The notes below the pieces were generated by a model. It did not search any database, was not told the origin of the DNA, and saw only the letters and a list, made by a program, of their open reading frames with translations. Below are positions 7,955 to 12,800 of a stretch of 12,800 bases of DNA, one piece after another. How positions within the stretch are numbered: the stretch's first letter is position 1; every line of letters starts with the position of its first letter. Location of the stretch: the NCBI GenBank assembly GCA_000310025.1, contig FN649735.1, positions 1,508,646-1,521,445 on the forward strand, given 5' to 3'. A program made the position numbers and the translations under genes. Origin of the DNA: Ectocarpus siliculosus (Eukaryota; Sar; Phaeophyceae; Ectocarpales; Ectocarpaceae).

Positions 7955-8912
7955 TCAATTGGTGGTCCCGCACAGCATGCTGGCCAGTTTCGTTGTGTTG
8001 GCGCAGAACAAATTCGTGAGTTTTGAGCGATAGGGTATAGAAACAAACGTGAGCACCGTGGACAACAGCAGACGACCCTGGAATTGTTTGGCTGGCACAA
8101 AGTGTTTCAGTCTCACAGATTTATTTGTCTCTTCCAAGGGGTGGTCTTGATTGATTGGGAGTTTGGCTAACACAAAGTGTTTTAGTTTTCAGCAGTGGCT
8201 GTCTCTCATTCTTTCCCCAGACTCAAACAAAACACAAAACACACTCGGGGGGGTATCCAAACAACCCCCCCACCACAACACCAGAACCGGAACCGCGACA
8301 TTACCATATCCTGTATCCACACCTCGCCGCAGGACACGTGATCATGCCAATTGGCCAGCGGGGTGTGCTTTGAAGACAGACGTGCGGCCGTGCTGTAACG
8401 GTCCCTACCTTAATGTCGACAGCATGATGAAAGAGCGGAAGTTTGGTACATGATCCATGAGCCGACGGGTAAATGCTCATCATCCGCGATCCGGGGCGAT
8501 CTCTCTTTCATTCCACAAAAAAAGTATGGTATCCACCTCGCCACAGGCCTTCGCATGAGGGTAAGTACGCCACCGAGTGTGGACAGCCGGATCGGTGTGG
8601 TAATTGTCCGAACCAATATCATGCTCTTAGCAACATCAGGAGACGGGTGGACATGTGGGCATATCCAATCCGGATCCGACGGGTAAATGTGTGTTCATCC
8701 GGGTCTCCAACCCGATCTTTTATTTTACCGCCGACCATGTACGCAGGCGGACGAAGCAATACCAACGGATGTGTCGCACAACGGGGACCGTTTCGTTTGG
8801 CCATGGTCATGCTCGCAAACACCACAGCATGCATGTGTGCTGCACGCCACTGCTGTGTTGAGAGGTCGAACATTCCAAGCGGCACCAATTCCGTGTCGCT
8901 GACGAGGAGTCA
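7955..8912. repeat. Tandem macrorepeat, copy 3
   Basis: This copy begins with the same GGTGGTCCCGCACAGCATGC block at 7961 and is nearly identical to copy 2 for about 135 nt, then moderately diverged. It contains an internal local duplication around ACAAAGTGTTT (8097 and 8171), also visible in copy 1. The last recognisable homology is the CGCTGACGA...GAGTCAA block ending near 8912. Confidence 0.78.
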
Positions 8913-8922
8913 AGCAAAAAAC

Positions 8923-8996
8923 GCATGCCGTAGTCGTGGTCCTCTACCACATGTGTGGCTTGTTTATGTTCAGGTACAACTGCCGGGTTCCGCAAG
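8923..8996 (+). repeat. tRNA-promoter-like motif pair, copy A
   Basis: GCATGCCGTAGTCGT at 8923-8937 is followed 59 nt later (start to start) by GCCGGGTTC at 8982-8990. The first block resembles the 5' end and box A of a tRNA-Ser-like gene, the second a box B. No cloverleaf can be folded. A related pair with 58-nt spacing occurs at 12134-12200. It could be a decayed tRNA-derived SINE head. Confidence 0.35.
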
Positions 8997-9415
8997 GTTA
9001 GTCACATTTTGATTTCACGGGGATTTCGTGGCACCCCTTTTACGGCAGACAAAAAAAAACAAATCGACCAAAACAGGCGCTAAATGACCCCCCCACACAC
9101 TACCCCTCTCCGCCGGCCATTCTTGTCCTTCATGTGGCATGGCTTAGGGTGGGGTATGCATAGAATCAAACCCAATCCACACCGCATTCCGCTGCGAGAG
9201 ATGGCCAACCAGCTTACGGGACGGAACTTGCCCCGGTATTCCCGTACCACGGTAACCGCTTCCCCTGCTTCTTCGCTATACCCCCCCGAAAAAATCAGCC
9301 CCCCCGCCCGGCATGCAAAAAAAAAATCCAGCCAAAAACTTCTCCCACCTCAAAAAACCAAGCCCCCCCCTCCCCATCGCCTAAAACAGAAACTACCAAA
9401 GGGAAAAAGAAGTTG
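8997..9415 (-). other. 3' flank of the sulfoquinovose synthase gene
   Basis: No gene seen. There are alternating C-rich and A-rich homopolymer patches (for example around 9050, 9285-9305, 9318-9328 and 9360-9376). On the minus strand this follows the stop codon and is probably 3' UTR and downstream sequence. The open frame on the + strand (9084-9518) looks like a by-product of low complexity. Confidence 0.45.
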
Positions 9416-12069
9416 TTATTGTGCGCCCGTCTTGACATCCACGAAGAGCCGTGTCGGTTCCGGCGCCCCGTTCACCTCCCCGTCCGTGGCCGCCTTGACC
9501 CGGTTCTTATTCCAGTAGGAAGTGGGGTACACCAGCTCCAGGTCCGCCCTGCCGCGGTACTTCTGCGCGATGTCCCTCACCTGTTGAGTCACAGCGGCGG
9601 AGAGCAAACAAAACAGTACGGTGTGGTCATTCATCAAGCCGGAGAGAACGTAACTACAAAGCGGTGAACACCACCAGAAAGGTGGGTTACTTCTTGATTA
9701 ATTCCGCACGTCGAAAATAACAAACGCGTGGACAGCAGTGTGATGTACAAGGCGGTGAACACCATCAACAAATAAAGGTTGTTTCTACACAAATTCCGTA
9801 GGCCGGAATTGACAACGTGGTATGGCGAACTTCAGAGCGAACCCTGGGATAAAAAGTTAGAAATATGATTCGGAACACATTGGGCGAGAAAGAACCGCCT
9901 CCTCCCCACCTCTTCAAAGAGAATTCCGTATGCATAGGTCGCAATTAACAACGTGGTACTGGCGAACTTCAGAGCCAACTCTGCGACAAAAAGTGAGCAA
10001 CATGATTCGGAACACATTGGGAGAGAAAGAACCGCGCCTCCTCCCCACCTCTTCCAGAAGCGTCCCGTCCAGACTCTTGAAGTCCACGCCCAGGTTCCCG
10101 AACTTATCGTTCTTAACCTCCAGCTCGTTCTCCGCAGCCTCGTTGCGAGGGTTGGAGATGAAGTCGATCTTGGTGCCCGTCTTGTCGGCGATCATCTGGG
10201 CGAGGTCTCGCACGCGGTGGGTTTCCGCCACCTGGAGAAGAAACAAAAAAAGTGAGAAAAAACGGCAGAGATGGAGTGTGAAGCGATGCCGGAAACAAAA
10301 GTATTGCACGTCCAAATGATAAAGGCTGGGAAACAGCCGCTCCGAAGACATTGAAAGGTGCAAGACTTCCCACCGGAGTGGTTTAAGAGGGCACCGCGGC
10401 AAGGGGGTGATGCGAGAACATGCAAAAAGCAAACAGAGGAAAACAACAGATGTTGTATGCAAATTGACAAGAATAAAGTTTGCTTCATTATTGGGAGCTC
10501 GGCGCGAGCTTTTTCTTGATAACTATCCTTCTGTAGGAATTTGGCTGCAATAACAACCCGTGAACAACTTAATTGTTTCGCCCACATGTTAGGCCTTGCC
10601 CCATTCTGCTCTGGCATCAAAAAGCAGAAAACCATACTGTATACTTGGGGGCAGAATTCGAGCATATATGACCGAATTGAGCATGATTGGCGAAAGATCG
10701 AGCATAAATGGCAGTTTGGGGCATATTCTTGAGCGTCGTTGACCCCCCAAAAAAAGGATATGCTCAAGGAAAAAGAGGGGCAGAAAAAAAACAAAAAAAA
10801 AACAGAATGGGGCAAGGCCTACCACATGCACATCTCTTGAGGGCATCCCACCCCGTGTCCTAGTGCTCACCCATCTCTGCGCCTCTACACCTTGTTAGCT
10901 GCTAGCTACACCCAGAGAGCTATACACCACCATCACAGAAGTGTCCTCACCATCTTATGTAAAGCCGCCCAGCCGAGGTGTCGTATCGCCTTTGCCTCAT
11001 GCTCGGGTATATAAAAAAAAGCCTTGTCTAAATATTTTCTGGGTTATTCTTGGTTGAAAGCCCGCATGCCGCCGCACACGTACGTGTGCATGCCAACGTC
11101 GGTCCCAACCTGAGGCTCGGCGGTCTGCGCGGTCTGCATTGCTCTGCAACTCTGCTGACACCGCCACGACATGGCTCCAAAGCTGGAAAACTACCTGTTT
11201 CTGCTTACCGGTTGCAGCTGCTGCAGCTGTTCACACACAACGCTAACGTGCGGTACTTGCTCCGTTGACATGGTGTTCGACACTGACGTACGTAAATAGT
11301 CCTAAACGCCCAATGTAATTCTTGAGATGCTGGGGAAGGATTTTCAATTAAAAATCAGTAGACAGTCTTATATATAGTAGGGTGAAAAACGGTAAGCGCA
11401 AAAAAAGTGTGACGACGCCGGGAACAAGAAAAATATTGAAGGCGTGAAAATAGCAGAGGCAAAAAGCAAGTGAAATGACCCAAGGAAAAACAAAACAAAA
11501 AAACGGTCGGCCGGCCTGCCGGCGAAAAAAAATGAACAATTTGCCCACGTACGGAGTATGCATGTTGAACAAGCCACGAGGAAGAAACGCTCGGCAGTAG
11601 ATCACGGCAACCAAAATAAAAGACGACATGGGTATGGCAAACAACAACAAAGTGCGACCAAGGCTAACAACGAGATCGGCCAAGGGAACAGTACTACAGT
11701 CACCATACATACGACGACGACGACGACGACAGCAAAACGACATATTCTACAAAGGGACAAGCAAACACACACAACGTCTTGTGCCCGCAACCTGCCCACG
11801 ACAGACCGCGATGCACACTCTCTCTGCTTGCTTGAGAAGGGGCAAGCAAACGACAACGTGTGTGCCTACAACCTACCCACAAGAAACCTCTCTACACGTA
11901 CTTGGCACATTTTGCGCTTGCTTACCTGGTTGAAGATCTCGACGGGGCCGTTCGCTGCCGGGGGGTTGACCACCGCCGCCTCCAAGCACTTGGCCGTGTC
12001 GGTGACGTGGATGAATCCTCGAGTCTGGCCTCCCGTGCCGTACACCGTCATTGGGATGTCCAGGGCCGC
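9416..12069 (-). CDS. SQD1: UDP-sulfoquinovose synthase, C-terminal exons (partial gene)
   Basis: Three minus-strand exons join in phase 0: 12069-11926 (48 codons), 10231-10049 (61) and 9580-9416 (54 plus TAA). All introns are GT-AG (donors GTAAGC and GTGGGG; acceptors all CAG). They give 163 residues. The first exon carries TVYGTGGQTRGFIHVTDTAK, the diagnostic region of the SQD1/SqdB branch of the short-chain dehydrogenase/epimerase superfamily, then EIFNQ. The second has NPRNEAAENE and the LGVDFKSL segment, also typical. Family knowledge: the enzyme converts UDP-glucose and sulfite to UDP-sulfoquinovose with bound NAD, in the plastid stroma, for sulfolipid synthesis. The NAD-binding Gly-rich motif, the catalytic Thr/Tyr/Lys residues and any transit peptide lie upstream, outside the window. 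The C-terminus runs about 30 residues past the usual end region (to ...DVKTGAQ). A related epimerase is less likely. Confidence 0.85.
9655..9807. repeat. ~91-bp tandem duplication in sulfoquinovose synthase intron
   Basis: GCGGTGAACACCA at 9661 recurs at 9752, and AATTCCG at 9700 recurs at 9792, with weaker matches between. It lies in the intron 9581-10048 of the minus-strand gene. Confidence 0.75.
9791..10058. repeat. ~136-139-bp tandem duplication that copies a 5' splice site
   Basis: Copy A (about 9791-9920) and copy B (about 9921-10058) share AATTCCGTA, ACAACGTGGTA (9812 and 9948), GGCGAACTTCAGAG, ATTCGGAACACATTGGG and CTCCTCCCCACCTCTTC. In copy B the last block is the real exon end and donor (minus strand GAAGAG/GTGGGG, G at 10049). 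Copy A carries the same junction at 9910/9909 with a TGA in the old exon frame just before it. Confidence 0.88.
10590..10821. mobile_element. MITE-like element with 19-bp terminal inverted repeats
   Basis: TAGGCCTTGCCCCATTCTG at 10590-10608 is the exact reverse complement of 10803-10821. CCACATG flanks both sides (10582-10588 and 10822-10828), a possible 7-bp target duplication with one extra T on the left. Alternatively the target is TA (Tc1/mariner-like), with inverted repeats starting at GGCC. The 232-bp interior has no coding capacity. It contains GAGCAT-headed repeats about 20 nt apart (10660, 10679, 10700 and a GGCAT variant at 10720) and a second inner inverted match (GAGCATAT at 10660 with ATATGCTC near 10759). 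It sits in the large intron of the minus-strand gene. Confidence 0.8.
11074..11089. repeat. Perfect 16-nt palindrome
   Basis: GCACACGTACGTGTGC reads the same on both strands. GCATGCC flanks it on the left (11064-11070) and GCATGCC overlaps its right edge (11088-11094). Confidence 0.9.
11711..11730. repeat. (ACG)n microsatellite
   Basis: Six to seven ACG units in the intron of the minus-strand gene. Confidence 0.9.
11754..11922. repeat. ~85-bp tandem duplication starting next to a 5' splice site
   Basis: CAAGCAAAC at 11758 recurs at 11843. The shared order is CAAGCAAAC, ACAACGT, GTGCC, CAACCT, CCCAC and a terminal GCTTGCTT. On the minus strand the near copy begins within the donor (GTAAGCAAGC at 11925-11916), and the far copy begins with the related CAAGCAAGC. 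Confidence 0.75.
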
Positions 12070-12430
12070 CTGCATGAGGAATCTACATGAACGGCGGCGG
12101 CGAGAGAGGGGGGGGGGGTGTACTCATAGTCGTGCATGCCGTAGTCGTTAGACCATTGACCTCGCATCCCTACAAAGCCGGGACGGAGCACGCCGGGTTC
12201 TCACCGTGACCAGGCTCTCACATCACCAAGCGCGAAGCGCCGTGAGGTATTTGGGGAGTCGCATGAAGGGTGAGCTGCATCCTGCTAAGGGTGTTCGGCA
12301 TCTTGTGCTTACTTCCTTGCGTACGGATGACAGCTACGTATGACTTAATTTATTTTCTGGTGCTTTCACTTCCAGAGACAGTTGTAAGCACTGTGTAACT
12401 GCCTCGAGGAAGCTTGACCATTTTAACACA
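12070..12430 (-). other. Upstream intron sequence of sulfoquinovose synthase
   Basis: It begins with a CAG acceptor on the minus strand (12072-12070). No further exon of the gene is recognisable up to the right edge, so this intron is at least about 730 nt. It contains a G10 run near 12110 and the second tRNA-like motif pair. Confidence 0.5.
12134..12206 (+). repeat. tRNA-promoter-like motif pair, copy B
   Basis: GCATGCCGTAGTCGT at 12134-12148 matches 8923-8937 exactly, and GCCGGGTTC at 12192-12200 matches 8982-8990. Spacing is 58 nt against 59 nt. The sequence between is diverged. Confidence 0.35.
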
Positions 12431-12432
12431 AC

Positions 12433-12502
12433 GTGGTGCGATCATCCCCCGTTGCGCGGGGTGAGGTTTCTCGACCCCGCACAACATGATCTACTCGACC
12501 AC
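12433..12502. repeat. Long imperfect hairpin
   Basis: Nested complementary blocks: GTGGT (12433-12437) with ACCAC (12498-12502), GATCAT (12440-12445) with ATGATC (12486-12491), and GTTGCGCGGGGT (12451-12462) with ACCCCGCACAAC (12474-12485, one mismatch). The inner two are adjacent on one arm and separated by CCCCC on the other. The loop is 11 nt. Confidence 0.75.
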
Positions 12503-12508
12503 CATTAT

Positions 12509-12556
12509 GGTTACCGCCAAAAAAAAAAAACCGAGGTAAAAAAAAAAACGGTAACC
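12509..12556. repeat. 8-bp inverted repeat around A-rich spacer
   Basis: GGTTACCG (12509-12516) and CGGTAACC (12549-12556) are exact reverse complements flanking two A runs. Confidence 0.7.
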
Positions 12557-12582
12557 TGGTTGCCGAGTTCACGAAGTGAATT

Positions 12583-12775
12583 GGCTTCTTTTACAACGTC
12601 GTTGCCAAGCGACGAAAACCCAACCCCGATGGCAAACACCGAGTGGGGGGCTTGTTTTACAACGTCGTTGCCAAGCGACGAAAACCCAAACCCCGATGGC
12701 AAACACCGGGGGGGGCGGCTTGTTTTACAACGTCGTTGCCAAGCGACGAAAACCCAACCCCGAGGGCAAACATCG
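12583..12775. repeat. 66-68 bp minisatellite, three copies
   Basis: The core TTACAACGTCGTTGCCAAGC begins at 12591, 12657 and 12725, followed by GACGAAAACCCAA and GGCAAACA. Copies are nearly identical apart from G-run length, so the array is young. On the minus strand two copies are in frame and read GFSSLGNDVVK, but the third is out of frame. Confidence 0.95.
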
Positions 12776-12779
12776 GGGA

Positions 12780-12800
12780 GGGGGGGGGGGGGGGGGGGGG
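12780..12800. repeat. Poly-G run at the window edge
   Basis: Twenty-one G residues reach the last base, directly after the third minisatellite copy. This could be a real homopolymer or a contig edge artefact. Confidence 0.9.

Larger units (their letters stand above)
10829..11753. other. Intron interior without gene
   Basis: This is part of the 1694-nt intron 10232-11925 of the minus-strand gene. It contains a TATA-like string on the + strand near 11008, the 16-nt palindrome at 11074-11089, a CAGCTG cluster near 11213-11230, A-rich runs around 11397-11530 and an (ACG)n run at 11711-11730. No RNA gene recognised. Confidence 0.5.

Noticed and set aside
9084-9518. 144-codon + strand ORF
   Set aside because: It lies on low-complexity C/A runs, overlaps the last exon of the minus-strand gene antisense, and has no recognisable domain.
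10192-10815. 207-codon minus-strand ORF
   Set aside because: It extends through intron and MITE sequence; only the part from 10231 downstream is real exon, in another frame.
11003-11020. TATA-like string on the + strand
   Set aside because: It lies inside an intron of the opposite-strand gene, with no gene or RNA recognisable downstream.
12238-12250. 13-mer shared (reverse complement) with 5438-5450 next to the inverted repeat
   Set aside because: A 13-mer match is expected by chance a few times in a window of this size. The surrounding similarity is too weak to call a repeat family.
12511-12702. Minus-strand ORF with repeated GFSSLGNDVVK
   Set aside because: Produced by two in-frame minisatellite copies; the third copy is out of frame.
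12583-12775. Regularly spaced repeats as a CRISPR array
   Set aside because: Units are contiguous with no unique spacers, and the context is eukaryotic. This is a minisatellite.

Overview
The window looks like nuclear DNA of an intron-rich photosynthetic stramenopile; a filamentous brown alga of the Ectocarpus type is my best guess. This is inferred from short GC-rich exons separated by long GT-AG introns, abundant simple and tandem repeats, a plastid sulfolipid gene and an LRR gene with one-repeat exons. There are no bacterial operons, no rRNA, no CRISPR array and no convincing intact tRNA.

Left part (about 450-4860, + strand): one complete leucine-rich-repeat gene. It reads in frame through six exons (452-676, 1403-1513, 2282-2356, 2958-3717, 3994-4189, 4623-4857), giving 533 residues. 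An optional seventh exon (825-884) would make it 553. All junctions are GT-AG and the reading phase is kept throughout. One exon encodes exactly one LRR. The largest exon carries two alanine-rich insertions, and the introns hold a (CT)37 tract, a hexanucleotide repeat and a tandem array of decayed donor-site copies.

Middle (about 4860-9415): about 4.5 kb with no confident gene between the convergent 3' ends of the two genes. It holds a small minisatellite, a 95-nt inverted-repeat structure, a perfect 9-bp hairpin, one long minus-strand ORF of doubtful status (5215-5943), and a three-copy tandem repeat of roughly 0.7-0.95 kb units (about 6350-8912). A tRNA-promoter-like motif pair follows, and recurs near 12140.

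Right part (9416-12069, - strand): the last three exons of a UDP-sulfoquinovose synthase gene (SQD1 family), 163 residues of C-terminus. The N-terminal exons lie beyond the right edge. Its introns contain successive tandem duplications, one of which copies the 5' splice site, and a 232-bp MITE-like element with 19-bp terminal inverted repeats. From 12070 to the end there is intron or intergenic sequence with a long imperfect hairpin, a 66-68 bp minisatellite and a terminal run of 21 G, which may be an assembly edge.

The two genes have no obvious functional link: one is a protein-interaction scaffold of unknown role, the other makes the sulfolipid head group in plastids. The most interesting shared signal is in their introns. 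In three introns of these two unrelated genes, tandem duplications begin at or next to the 5' splice site, which suggests introns growing by local duplication. No complete novel defence or mobile system is evident.
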